Source: Streptomyces sp. NBC_00376 (GTDB lineage: Bacteria; Actinomycetota; Actinomycetes; Streptomycetales; Streptomycetaceae). Taken from it: a DNA stretch of 64,000 nt. Location: assembly GCF_036077095.1 (NCBI RefSeq), contig NZ_CP107960.1, positions 1,240,001-1,304,000 of the forward strand. Reading direction: 5' to 3'. Position numbers and translations under genes: made by a program. The notes beneath the pieces are model-generated. The model searched no databases and was not told the DNA's origin. It saw only the letters and a list, made by a program, of their open reading frames with translations. This document shows positions 32,065 through 40,509 of this stretch, one piece after another; the stretch's first letter is position 1; each line of letters begins with the position of its first letter.

Positions 32065-33261
32065 GCCGGACGGCGTGGCGCACGGGTCTTCGCTCGTCGT
32101 CGGGTCGGGTTCCGGGGACTCGGTGGTTCCGGCCGTGCCGGACGGGTCGGGTGACGCCGAGTCCGTCGGGCAGCCGGGGCCCGGCTCGGAGGTGCTGGGG
32201 TCGGGGCTCGTACCGGGGTCCGGGGTGGTCGATCCGCTGTCGGTGGGATCGGGTGAGCCGGTGCCCGGGTCGGTGGGGTCCGGGGAGAGGGTGGGGTCCG
32301 GGGAACCGGTGGGCGATCCGGAGGGCTTCGGGGTGGTGGACGGCGAGGGCTGGTGCGAGCCGCCGGGCTGCGGGCCCACGATGATGTCGCCGTCCGGGGC
32401 GCCGGGGCCGCCGACCGGATGCTTCGGCTTGTTCGGTCCGCCCGCGCCGGGGCTCTTCGGGACGGTGCCCTTGCCGTCGGCCACCGGGTGGATTCCCTTG
32501 CGGTAGAACTCCAGCCAGGACAGCACGGTGCGCAGATAGGTGTCCGAGTGGTTGTAGCTGAGGATCGCCCGGTCCAGATCGGCCTTCACCGACAGATCGC
32601 GCGGCCCGGCACAGAGGTAGTGCCCGGCGGCGAGTGCGGCGTCGTAGATGTTGTTCGGGTCGCGGCGCCCGTCACCGTTCCCGTCCTGCCCCCAGTGGGC
32701 CCAGGTCGAGGGGATGAACTGCATCGGGCCGACCGCCCGGTCGTAGTTCCGGTCGCCGTCGTACGCACCGCCGTCGGTGTCCGGGATGTTGGCGAATCCC
32801 GCACCGTCGAGGACCGGTCCGAGGATCGGGGTGAGCGTCGTGCCGCGGGCGTCGACCCGTCCTCCGCCCGCCTGGCCGGACTCGACCTTGCCGATCGCCG
32901 CGAGCAACTGCCACGGCAGCCGGCAGCCGGGGTCGGTCTTCCCGAGTGCGTTCTCCGCCTTGCGGTACGCGGCGAGAACCGTGGCCGGGATGCCCGCCTC
33001 GGCCCACGACCGGGCGGCGGCCAAGCTCTGCTTCTTCCCGGCCTTCGGCGGCTTCGGCGACTGCAGCGGCGGCAGTTCGGTGTGGTACGAGTCGTCGTTG
33101 GGCACGTGCGACCACTTGACCTCGTCGGTCTTGGGGCGTTCCTTCGGCGGCGCTTCGTGAGCGGCGATTCCCGGTGCCTGGGACGCGGTGAGCGCGGCCA
33201 TCGCGACGACCGCGGCCGCCGTGCCGCCGAGTCCGCGGCGCATCGTGCCGTTGAACCTCAT
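32047..33261 (-). CDS. secreted lytic transglycosylase with Pro/Ser/Thr-rich tail
   Basis: A 404-residue exported murein hydrolase. Signal peptide 1-34 (LGGTAAAVVAMAALTASQAPGIAAHEA). The SLT_2 (MltB-like) catalytic domain spans about 75-265: CRLPWQLLAAIGKVESGQAGG contains the catalytic Glu in KVESG, and AVGPMQFIPSTWAHWGQDGNGD is the second signature. The last 110 residues are a low-complexity wall-spanning tail of PDPT/SPDP repeats. It starts 22 bases after the last Mce-associated gene on the same strand, so it is probably the end of the mce operon. Ribosome-binding site AGGGGAG. Confidence 0.9.
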   Translation of the reverse strand: MRFNGTMRRGLGGTAAAVVAMAALTASQAPGIAAHEAPPKERPKTDEVKWSHVPNDDSYHTELPPLQSPKPPKAGKKQSLAAARSWAEAGIPATVLAAYRKAENALGKTDPGCRLPWQLLAAIGKVESGQAGGGRVDARGTTLTPILGPVLDGAGFANIPDTDGGAYDGDRNYDRAVGPMQFIPSTWAHWGQDGNGDGRRDPNNIYDAALAAGHYLCAGPRDLSVKADLDRAILSYNHSDTYLRTVLSWLEFYRKGIHPVADGKGTVPKSPGAGGPNKPKHPVGGPGAPDGDIIVGPQPGGSHQPSPSTTPKPSGSPTGSPDPTLSPDPTDPGTGSPDPTDSGSTTPDPGTSPDPSTSEPGPGCPTDSASPDPSGTAGTTESPEPDPTTSEDPCATPSGSASTG

Positions 33262-33283
33262 GCGTGCTCCCCTCTCCCCCGGG

Positions 33284-34036
33284 TCACCGGGTGAACGTAT
33301 CGATGGCCGAGATCCGCCAGGTGTCGCCGCGGCGAACGGCGTCCACGGCGAACATGGCCGCCGCGTAGGTCGTCTCGTCCGACTTGCCGGTACGGGTGTT
33401 GCTCTGGTCGGCGAAGATCAGCAGCCGCGCCCGGTCGCCGTCCAGGAGCTCCACGCCGCTGTCGGTGACGGTGGTGGTGAGCACGAGCTTCTGTTTCTGC
33501 CCCTGGGCCCGGACCTGGGCGAGCATGTCCTTGTGCTGCTGCACCGCCTTGCCGACCAGGTGGGTCCTGGCCGCCTCCTCGGAGTTGGCGGGCGAGGCGT
33601 AGTTGTACGAGAAGACCGCGCCGACGGCGTCGGCGATCTGGCCCTTCACCTCGCTGGTGCGGCCGATGTCGGTGAGGGCGGTGTTCTGCCGGGACGGGTC
33701 GTCGCGCAGACTGCCGGCCGAGGTGAACGCCCAGGCGGCGAAGGCCCCGAGCAGCACGGTGAGGGCGCAGAGGACGGCGGGCAGCCGGACGCGGAGGCGG
33801 GAGGGCGCCGTGCCTCCCGGTTCCGTCTTCTCCCGGACCTCCGCCTTCTCATCGCCCGCTGCCGGGTCGGCGTCGTCCGAGGCCTCGTCGTCAGTGACGG
33901 TGTCCTTCGCGGACGGGTCCGGTACCGGCTCGTCGAGGGCCGGGGTCGCGTGCCCGCGCGCCGGGGCGGCGGCGCGTTCCGCGGCGGCGGTGGCCAGGCG
34001 GCGCTGACGGTTGACGAGGTGACGGGTCGTCGACAT
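33284..34036 (-). CDS. Mce-associated membrane protein, long type (second copy)
   Basis: A 250-residue protein: an acidic, disordered cytoplasmic N-terminus of about 90 residues, one transmembrane helix (LPAVLCALTVLLGAFAAWAF), then an external NTF2-like domain (SLRDDPSRQNTALTD, VGAVFSYNYASP, LLDGDRARLLIFADQ, WRISAIDTFTR). It is paralogous to the long-type gene upstream in the operon. Such proteins sit beside mce operons in actinobacteria and stabilize or assemble the transporter. A long inverted repeat separates it from the gene before. Confidence 0.85.
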   Translation of the reverse strand: MSTTRHLVNRQRRLATAAAERAAAPARGHATPALDEPVPDPSAKDTVTDDEASDDADPAAGDEKAEVREKTEPGGTAPSRLRVRLPAVLCALTVLLGAFAAWAFTSAGSLRDDPSRQNTALTDIGRTSEVKGQIADAVGAVFSYNYASPANSEEAARTHLVGKAVQQHKDMLAQVRAQGQKQKLVLTTTVTDSGVELLDGDRARLLIFADQSNTRTGKSDETTYAAAMFAVDAVRRGDTWRISAIDTFTR

Positions 34037-34082
34037 GTCCGGGGTCCTCTCGGTGGCGGGGCGGGGTGGGAGTCGGTGGCTC

Positions 34083-34245
34083 AGAGGCGGTCGGGTGACC
34101 TCGGATCGGAAAGCGGACGCGGCCCGGTGCGTGCGATTCCAAGGCGGAGGAGGGAGGCGACGCGGAGCGTCGTCGACCGACGACAACGCGGGAAGCGTGC
34201 GTGCCAGGCCGCGTCCGCCCGGTCAGAGGTCACCCGACCGCCTCT
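34083..34245. repeat. long inverted repeat inside the mce operon
   Basis: AGAGGCGGTCGGGTGACCTC at 34083-34102 has its exact 20-base reverse complement at 34226-34245, touching the stop codon of the upstream gene. Pairing continues inward with mismatches (GCGGACGCGGCC against GGCCGCGTCCGC) for about 45-50 bases per arm, leaving a loop of about 60. It fills most of the 208-base gap between two Mce-associated genes. It may be a transcript-processing or partial terminator hairpin, or a small mobile (MITE-like) insertion. Confidence 0.85.
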
Positions 34246-34775
34246 CAGCCGGCCGTGTTGCCGACGGGTGCCTGGCCGAGGGCGCTGAGCTTCCACCCCT
34301 CGGAGGTACGGCTGAGCCGGCCGAGCATCCGGCTCTCCTTCACCGCGGGCTTGCCCTTGGGCGCGGTCACGGTGACCCGCAGCGCCACCATCACTCCGGC
34401 CTTCCCGGCCCGGTCGTCGAGTTCGGTCACCGCCCCGGACAGGATCTGGGCCGTGCTGACCGTCTTCGCCTCCTGGATCTGCTTCACGAACGCGTCCCGC
34501 CCGTCCACGAGCTGCTGGTGCAGATCGCCGGTGGTGGAGTCCTCCCAGCTGTCGAGGCCCTTCGCCAGCTTCCGGTGGTCCAGCGTGTTCATGTTCTGCA
34601 CGGCCTGCTCGCCCGCGGCCAGCGCCTCGTCGCGCGCCTGCGCGTACGCCGCCGACTCGTCGTGCGCGGCCTCGTAGCGGGAGACGCCGCCCCAGGCCGC
34701 CGCACCGGCCGCCACGACCGTCAGTACGACCGCCGCCGCCATCAGCGGGTTCCTCGTGATCCGTACCCGTGCCAT
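34245..34775 (-). CDS. Mce-associated membrane protein, short type (second copy)
   Basis: A 176-residue protein with an N-terminal transmembrane helix (PLMAAAVVLTVVAAGAAAWGGV) and an external NTF2-like domain ending LSRTSEGWKLSALGQAPVG. It closely parallels the short-type gene 1.2 kb upstream (YAQARDEALAAGEQ against YAKSRDAALADGKH; LDSWEDSTTGDLHQQL against LGAWLDASTGPLHDQL), so the pair short-long has been duplicated. Presumably a structural accessory of the Mce complex. Start ATG with a GGGGAGAG site. Confidence 0.85.
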   Translation of the reverse strand: MARVRITRNPLMAAAVVLTVVAAGAAAWGGVSRYEAAHDESAAYAQARDEALAAGEQAVQNMNTLDHRKLAKGLDSWEDSTTGDLHQQLVDGRDAFVKQIQEAKTVSTAQILSGAVTELDDRAGKAGVMVALRVTVTAPKGKPAVKESRMLGRLSRTSEGWKLSALGQAPVGNTAG

Positions 34776-34830
34776 TGCTGTCTCTCCCCTGCCGGCCGAT
34801 CCGTACCGAGTTGCGCGAGTGTGGGCACTG

Positions 34831-35460
34831 CTATCTGGAGGTGATCTCGGCCACGACCCAGTGGCCGTCCCGGAGTTGGGCGGTGACGGAGAGCTGCGCA
34901 GCCGCCGTGGTGGCCGGCTTGCCCTCCCGCTCGTAGATCTGGTCGAGGAAGACCAGCAAGTGGGCGCTGTTCTCCGTCAGCCGGGTCACTCCGGCCCGCA
35001 CGACATGGGTGGTGAGGGTCAGCTTCTGGTCGGCGGCCTGCTTCTCGACCTGGCCGAACAGGGCGGCGTACTGCTGGAGCGCCTTGCCGGCCAGGAGCTG
35101 CTTCGCCGATTCCTTGGTGACGGCGGTGGCCTGGGGGCTGTAGGAGAAGACCTTGCCCAGTGCGTTGCTGACATCGCCCGCGACCCGGGTGGTCGCCTCG
35201 CTGTCGGTCAGCGCGCGGTTCGAGGTGGCGGGGGTGTCGCGCAGCGCCCTGCCCTGGGCGAAGAGCACGCCGCCCGCCGCGAGCAGTACGACGGCCAGGA
35301 CCGCCGCCACGACGCGCGGCCACCGCCGGACCGGGGCGGGCGGGCCGGGCTGCCCCTCGTCGGTGGCCGTGCCGGGCCCCGCCGCGGCCTCTGCTCGTTC
35401 CTCGACGTCCCGCGCGTCCACGTCCGTGCTCACGACCGCCGTCCCTCCCCGCTGTTTCAT
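34831..35460 (-). CDS. Mce-associated membrane protein, long type (first copy)
   Basis: A 209-residue protein: short cytoplasmic tail, transmembrane helix (WPRVVAAVLAVVLLAAGGVLFA), then an external domain with LRDTPATSNRALTDSEATTRVAG, LGKVFSYSPQATAVT, LLVFLDQIYEREG and a C-terminus VVAEITSR. Paralogue of the 250-residue protein further downstream. Its ATG overlaps the stop of the preceding gene (ATGA), and it has a GGGAGCGG site within that gene, so translation is coupled. Confidence 0.85.
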   Translation of the reverse strand: MKQRGGTAVVSTDVDARDVEERAEAAAGPGTATDEGQPGPPAPVRRWPRVVAAVLAVVLLAAGGVLFAQGRALRDTPATSNRALTDSEATTRVAGDVSNALGKVFSYSPQATAVTKESAKQLLAGKALQQYAALFGQVEKQAADQKLTLTTHVVRAGVTRLTENSAHLLVFLDQIYEREGKPATTAAAQLSVTAQLRDGHWVVAEITSR

Positions 35461-35978
35461 GCGCCGCTCCCGACCGGGATCGCCGTGAGCGCCTTGACCT
35501 TCCAGCCGTCCGCGGTCCGGGACAGCGTGGCCTCGAAGCGCTTGCGCTCGGTGCCGCCCTTTCCGGTGCGCGGGGTGACCTCGACGTCGACGGTCGCGAT
35601 CAGTTCCGCCGTCCCGGTCCGCTCGTCGAGCGCGGTGAGCGCCGCGTCGGTGACCTTCCCGCGTGCGGTGGCACCGGACTTGGTCAGTTCCTTCGCGTCC
35701 TTGCTCCGGGTCCGTCCCAGCTGGTCGTGGAGCGGCCCGGTCGAGGCGTCGAGCCAGGCGCCGAGGCCGGCGTCCACGCTCCTGGCGTCCTTGGCGTCGA
35801 GGCTGTTCAGCCGGGCGAGGTGGTGCTTCCCGTCGGCCAGCGCGGCATCGCGGCTCTTCGCGTACGCCAGGCTGTCGTCGCCGCGCGCCTGCGCGTACGA
35901 CCAGCCGCCGAGGGCGCAGACGAGCGCCGCGACGAGCAGCACCGCCCAGCCGGTCAGGGTCCTGGTCCGGGATGTCAT
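35457..35978 (-). CDS. Mce-associated membrane protein, short type (first copy)
   Basis: A 173-residue single-pass protein: helix TGWAVLLVAALVCALGGWSYAQA, then an external alpha/beta domain ending LSRTADGWKVKALTAIPVG. It is the first of four Mce-associated genes after the six mce genes. The start overlaps the MceF stop by 4 bases. Role inferred from position and family: assembly or stability of the Mce transporter. Confidence 0.85.
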   Translation of the reverse strand: MTSRTRTLTGWAVLLVAALVCALGGWSYAQARGDDSLAYAKSRDAALADGKHHLARLNSLDAKDARSVDAGLGAWLDASTGPLHDQLGRTRSKDAKELTKSGATARGKVTDAALTALDERTGTAELIATVDVEVTPRTGKGGTERKRFEATLSRTADGWKVKALTAIPVGSGA

Positions 35979-37234
35979 CGGCCGCCTTCCTGTCCGAGGC
36001 CCAGCAGTCCGGCCATGCCGTCACCGGCCGCCGGGCTGCGGCCGGTGACACCGAGCGCGCCCGGGAGCCGGTCCGCGTCGCCGCCCAGCAGCATCGAGCC
36101 GGGCTTGGCGGGCTCGGGCACTGCGCCGCCCTTCGGAGCGTTGGCGCTGCCCCGGACGTTGATGCCGGTGCCGGGCGAGGAGGTGCAGCGGGCCTTGGTG
36201 TTGACCGGCGGCCCGGCCGAGGTGTCCAGCCCGCTGCGGTAGACGGTGCCGCCGTATCCGGCGGTGCAGGGCAGGGGTTCGAAGAAGGTGACCGACATGC
36301 CGAACCGGGCGCCGTTCTCGTCGATCGCGCTGGCCCCCGCGGCCGCCACCGCGGGCAGTTTCACCAGAAGTTCCTCGATGCCGCGCTGCCGGGTGACGGC
36401 GACCTCGGAGGTGGTGAGGAGGTTGGCGACGACGACACCGAAGCTCGGGTCGAGGTCCCGCAGCAGTCCGCTGATCTGTCCGGTCGCGTCGGGGGCGACC
36501 GCGATCAGCTTGCGCAGATCGGTGTCGGAGCTCTTGAGCTGGGCGGCCAGTTCCTCGGCCCCGTTGGCGAAGCCTTTGAGCGCTTCACCCTGTTCGGCCT
36601 GGGTGCGCAGCACGGTCCGGCCGTCGGCCATCAGCCGGGTGTTGACGGGCAGTGCGTCGTCGGCGGCCTGGACGAACTCGCTCCCGGTGTCCAGCAGCAC
36701 CTGGAGGTCGTCGCCGCGCCCCTCGAACGCGGTGCCGAACTCGTCGACCACCGTGCGCAGGGACTCCAGGTCGACGGAGCCCGCCAGGTCGTTGACGCTG
36801 GTGAGGACATCGGTGACGGGCGCGGGGACGGTGGTGTCGGCCTGGTCGATGACGGAGCCGTTCGCCAGGTACGGGCCCTCGGTGCGGGTGGGCCGCAGGT
36901 CGACGTACTGCTCGCCGACCGAGGAGAGACTGGCGACGACGGCCTCGAGGCCGTCCGGGATCTTCGGGGCGTCCTTCTCGATGCGCAGTTCGGCCTCGAC
37001 CCCGTCGTCGGTGAGCTCGATCGGCCCGACCCGGCCCACCGAGACACCGCGGTAGGTGACGTTGGAGTGGGTGTACAGCCCTCCGGTGCGCGGGAGTTGG
37101 ACCGTGACGGTGTAGTAGCTGCGCAGCCCGACGTAGTGGCCGAGGTCGGCGTAGCGCACTCCGAGGAAGCCCAGCACGAGCACCGCGATGATCAGGAAGG
37201 AGATGTTCTTGAGCCGGATGGCGAGGGTGATCAT
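35975..37234 (-). CDS. mceF: MCE-family protein MceF
   Basis: A 419-residue protein with an N-terminal membrane anchor (ISFLIIAVLVLGFLGVRYADL), an MlaD/Mce domain at about 38-115 (YTVTVQLPRTGGLYTHSNVTYRGVSVGRVG), and a long alpha-helical region to about 330, forming part of the hexameric tunnel that moves lipids between envelope layers. The GGLYxxSNVTYRGVxVGxV stretch is characteristic of mycobacterial MceF, as is its last position among the six. C-terminal 90 residues are low-complexity. Four-base overlap with both neighbours. Confidence 0.9.
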   Translation of the reverse strand: MITLAIRLKNISFLIIAVLVLGFLGVRYADLGHYVGLRSYYTVTVQLPRTGGLYTHSNVTYRGVSVGRVGPIELTDDGVEAELRIEKDAPKIPDGLEAVVASLSSVGEQYVDLRPTRTEGPYLANGSVIDQADTTVPAPVTDVLTSVNDLAGSVDLESLRTVVDEFGTAFEGRGDDLQVLLDTGSEFVQAADDALPVNTRLMADGRTVLRTQAEQGEALKGFANGAEELAAQLKSSDTDLRKLIAVAPDATGQISGLLRDLDPSFGVVVANLLTTSEVAVTRQRGIEELLVKLPAVAAAGASAIDENGARFGMSVTFFEPLPCTAGYGGTVYRSGLDTSAGPPVNTKARCTSSPGTGINVRGSANAPKGGAVPEPAKPGSMLLGGDADRLPGALGVTGRSPAAGDGMAGLLGLGQEGGR

Positions 37235-38382
37235 CGGCTGCTCCCGTTCGTGCCCGCCGTCGGGACCTGGGGAAGGGGCAGCGGCAGTGCCTGCCCGGAC
37301 CGGCTCGAAGCGGCGCCGGTCTCCGGAGTTTCCTCCGGGACGATCGACGGGATGATCCGGGTGCCGGGCACGGCCGTCAGATCCAGGTAGACGTTGAGGT
37401 AGTCGCCCTTCACCCCGCGCAGCACCTCGTCGGTGAACGGGTAGGTGAGCAGCACCTGGAGGGAGTCGGGCAGGTCGCGTCCGGAGTCGGCGAGCGCCTT
37501 GAGGCTGGGGGCGAGGGCCTTGAGGTCGGCGATCATGTCGGCCTTGCTCCTGTTGACCGTGTCGACTGCCACGGTGGAGAGGGTGTCGAGCGAGCGCAGC
37601 ATGGTGAGGAGCGAGCCGCGCTGCTTCTCCAGGACCTTCAGGCCGGGGCTGAGCCCGGTGAGGACCGTGCCGACGTCCTGTTTGCGGGTGGCGAGGGTGG
37701 CGGAGAGCCGGTTCACCCCGTCGAGGGCGTCGGTGATGTCCTTCTTGTGGCCGTCCAGGTTGGTCACGAGGGTGTTGACCCGGCCGAGCATGGAGCGCAT
37801 CTGGGGTTCGCGTCCGGCGAGCGCCTTGTTGAGCTCGGTGGTGATGGTCTTGAGCTGGTTGACGCCACCGCCGTTGAGCAGCATCGACAGGGCGCCGAAG
37901 ACCTCTTCGACCTCGGGGTTCCGGTTGGTCCGGGTCAGCGGGATCCGGTCCCCGTCGGCGAGTCTGCCCTGCGCGGTGCCGCGTGCCGGGGCGGCGAGCT
38001 GGATGTACTTCTCGCCGAGGAGGCTGGACTGTTCCAGATGGGCGTAGGCGTTGGCGGGCAGTTCGACCTTGCCGTTGACCCGCATGGTGACCTTGGCGTT
38101 CCAGCTGCCCGAGCCCAGGGAGACCTTGGTGACCCGGCCGACGGCGACATCGTTTACCTTGACCGATGCCTGCGGGGCGAGGCTGAGTACGTCGGCGAAT
38201 TCCGCGGTGATCTCGTACGGGTGGTCGCCGAGGTCGGCGCCGCCGGGCAGCGGCACCTGGTCGATCCCGGTGAACGAGGGCAGGCCGGACGAGGTGACGA
38301 CGAGGGCCAGGCCGACGCCCACGGCCAGCACCGCGGCGATGCCGGTCGTGCGGGGCCCGGGTCTGCGCAGCGTACGGCTCAT
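37231..38382 (-). CDS. mceE: MCE-family protein MceE (no lipobox)
   Basis: A 383-residue Mce protein. Residues 14-33 are hydrophobic (GIAAVLAVGVGLALVVTSSG), followed by PSFTGIDQVPLPGGADLG, which matches the start of mature mycobacterial MceE. The MlaD domain lies at about 52-125 (YEITAEFADVLSLAPQASVKVNDVAVGRV) and a helical region follows. In mycobacteria MceE is a lipoprotein with a lipobox Cys just before this point; here there is no cysteine, so it is likely held by an uncleaved helix. Overlaps both neighbours by 4 bases. Confidence 0.88.
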   Translation of the reverse strand: MSRTLRRPGPRTTGIAAVLAVGVGLALVVTSSGLPSFTGIDQVPLPGGADLGDHPYEITAEFADVLSLAPQASVKVNDVAVGRVTKVSLGSGSWNAKVTMRVNGKVELPANAYAHLEQSSLLGEKYIQLAAPARGTAQGRLADGDRIPLTRTNRNPEVEEVFGALSMLLNGGGVNQLKTITTELNKALAGREPQMRSMLGRVNTLVTNLDGHKKDITDALDGVNRLSATLATRKQDVGTVLTGLSPGLKVLEKQRGSLLTMLRSLDTLSTVAVDTVNRSKADMIADLKALAPSLKALADSGRDLPDSLQVLLTYPFTDEVLRGVKGDYLNVYLDLTAVPGTRIIPSIVPEETPETGAASSRSGQALPLPLPQVPTAGTNGSSR

Positions 38383-39488
38383 CGGTTCGCCCCCTTCTTC
38401 TCCGTGGCGGTCTTCGCCGGGGTGCCGTAGACGGTGCCTACGGCCGGGAGCGGCAGGGTGGGCAGCGTCTTGCGCCGTGCGCTGTCCACCGGGGTGAGGC
38501 CGGCGATTCCGGTGGCACCGGTGAGCGGTCCCATGGAGAGCTCGTTGAGGTTGGTGCGGCCGTTGAGGGTGCGGTTGACCGGGTCGTAGGCGTTGACGAC
38601 GTTGCCCGCGGCGAGCGGCAGGGTGTCCATCGACTCGGCGAGCGAGGCCCGCTGGTCGACCAGGGTCTGGGTGAGCGGCACCAGTGCGTCCACGTTCGCC
38701 TTCAGGGCGCCGCGGTTCTTCTGGATGAAGCCCTTGACCTGCGCGAGTGCGGTGCCGAGTTCCTTCAGTGCGGCACCGAGGTTCTCCTTGTCGTCGGCGA
38801 GGAAGCCGGTGACCGAGTTGAGCTGCTGTTCGGCGGCCCGCACGTTGCCGTCGTTGTCCTTCAGCATGGTGGTGAAGGTCTGGAGGTAGGACAGCGTGTC
38901 GAAGAGGTTCCCGCTGCTGTTGTCGAGCGTCCTGGTGGCCTTGCCGAACTGCTCGATGGAGTCCCCGATGGCCTTGCCGTTGCCGTCGAGGTTCTTGGCG
39001 CCGGTGTCGAGGAGTCCGGACAGTGCGCCGTCGGCGTTGGCTCCTTCCGGGCCGAGCGCCTTGGACAGCTCCGTGATGGAGTCGTACAGCTGGTCCACCT
39101 CGACGGGTGTGGCGTTGTTCGCGGCCGGCAGTACGGCGCCCGACGCGAGCTCCGGTCCGCCGTCGTAGGCGGGGGCGAGCTGGATGTAGCGGTCGGCGAC
39201 GAGGCTGGGGGCGACGACCACGGCGTGCGCCTCCTTGGGGACCTTGACGCCCTTGTCGACGCGGAGGGTCACCTCGACCTCCTTGCCCCGGGGCGTGACC
39301 GATTCGACCCGGCCGACCCTGACGCCGAGGATCCGCAGGTCCGATCCGGCGTAGACGCCGGTGGCCTGGTCGAAGTAGGCGGTGACGGTCGTCGTTCCCT
39401 CGTCGTCCATGGCCATCACGCCGGTGGTGGCCGCGACGGCCACCACGGCGAGTCCGGCGCCGATGCCGACGATGCGCTTCATTCTCAT
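38379..39488 (-). CDS. mceD: MCE-family protein MceD
   Basis: A 369-residue Mce protein: membrane anchor VGIGAGLAVVAVAATTGVMAM, MlaD domain at about 33-110 (TVTAYFDQATGVYAGSDLRILGVRVGRVESV), then a predicted coiled helical segment to about 320 (LSYLQTFTTMLKDNDGNVRAAEQQLNSV). Two close ATG codons are possible starts. It begins 1 base after the MceC stop. Named by position in the six-gene array. Confidence 0.9.
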   Translation of the reverse strand: MRMKRIVGIGAGLAVVAVAATTGVMAMDDEGTTTVTAYFDQATGVYAGSDLRILGVRVGRVESVTPRGKEVEVTLRVDKGVKVPKEAHAVVVAPSLVADRYIQLAPAYDGGPELASGAVLPAANNATPVEVDQLYDSITELSKALGPEGANADGALSGLLDTGAKNLDGNGKAIGDSIEQFGKATRTLDNSSGNLFDTLSYLQTFTTMLKDNDGNVRAAEQQLNSVTGFLADDKENLGAALKELGTALAQVKGFIQKNRGALKANVDALVPLTQTLVDQRASLAESMDTLPLAAGNVVNAYDPVNRTLNGRTNLNELSMGPLTGATGIAGLTPVDSARRKTLPTLPLPAVGTVYGTPAKTATEKKGANR

Positions 39489-39489
39489 G

Positions 39490-40509
39490 TCAGCGGCCGC
39501 CTTGCTGCTTGGGTGGCTTGCACTCGGCCCCGGCGGGGGTGCCCGCGGGCACGTACTCCTTCGGGACGACTCCGCAGACGTAGTTGTCGAACCAGCGGCC
39601 GCTGCCGAGGGTGTTGCCGACGAGCCGGCTGTACGAGCCGGCGAGCGAGAGCACCTTGTCGAGGCTCTTGCGGTTCTTCACCAGTACGGCGGTGACCCGG
39701 CCGAGCGAGTCCAGGGTGGGCTTCAGCTGTTTGTTGTTGTCCTTCACCAGGCCGGTGAGCTGGGTGCCCAGGTTCTTGGTGCCGGTGAGCAGCTGGTGGA
39801 TGGAGTCGCGGCGGGCCTGGATCTCGCCGAGGAGCAGGTTGCCGTCCTCCAGCAGGGTTTCGAAGCTGCTCTTCTTGTCGGCCAGGGTCTTGGTGAGTTG
39901 CTTGCTGCCCTTGAGGAGGGTGGCGAGCTGGGCGTCCCGTTCGGAGACGGTCTTCGAGAGGGCGGACAGCCCTTCGGCCGCGCTCTTCACGTCCGGCGGG
40001 GAGTCCTTGAAGGTGGCGGAGATCGTCTCGAAGCTCTTGGCGAGCTGTGCGGTGTCGATCTCGCCGATGGTCTCGCCGAGTCCGTTGAACGCCTGGGTGA
40101 CGTCGTACGGGGAGGTGGTGCGGCTCGCCCCGATGCGCTCGTCCGGGTCCTGCGGGGCGTCGCCCAGCGGGTCGACGGCGAGGTACTTCTCGCCGAGCAG
40201 GGTCTTGATGGCGATGCCCACGGTGGAGGAGTTGCCGATCCAGACGTCCTTGACCTTGAAGCCGACCTTCACCTTGGGGCCGTCGAGCGAGACGCTGGTG
40301 ACCTCGCCGACCTTCACTCCGGCGACGCGTACCTCGTCGCCCTCGCTCAGTCCGGCGGACTCGGTGAAGTCGGCGCTGTAGGTGGTGCCGCCGCCGATGA
40401 AGGGCAGCGAGTCGACGCGGTAGGCGCCCAGGCCGATGAGGGCGAGCACGACCAGCCCCACGACGGCCACGGCGACGGGGTTGCGTTCCCGTACGGGTTT
40501 GATCCTCAT
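39490..40509 (-). CDS. mceC: MCE-family protein MceC
   Basis: A 339-residue Mce protein: anchor VAVAVVGLVVLALIGLGAYRV, MlaD domain at about 40-115 (TYSADFTESAGLSEGDEVRVAGVKVGEVTSV), and a long helical region (FETISATFKDSPPDVKSAAEGLSALSKTVSERDAQL). The C-terminus contains YVCGVVPKEYVPAGTPAGAECKPP, with two cysteines that could pair outside the membrane. The ATG overlaps the MceB stop; the in-frame upstream extension is rejected because it lies in the MceB coding sequence. Confidence 0.9.
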   Translation of the reverse strand: MRIKPVRERNPVAVAVVGLVVLALIGLGAYRVDSLPFIGGGTTYSADFTESAGLSEGDEVRVAGVKVGEVTSVSLDGPKVKVGFKVKDVWIGNSSTVGIAIKTLLGEKYLAVDPLGDAPQDPDERIGASRTTSPYDVTQAFNGLGETIGEIDTAQLAKSFETISATFKDSPPDVKSAAEGLSALSKTVSERDAQLATLLKGSKQLTKTLADKKSSFETLLEDGNLLLGEIQARRDSIHQLLTGTKNLGTQLTGLVKDNNKQLKPTLDSLGRVTAVLVKNRKSLDKVLSLAGSYSRLVGNTLGSGRWFDNYVCGVVPKEYVPAGTPAGAECKPPKQQGGR

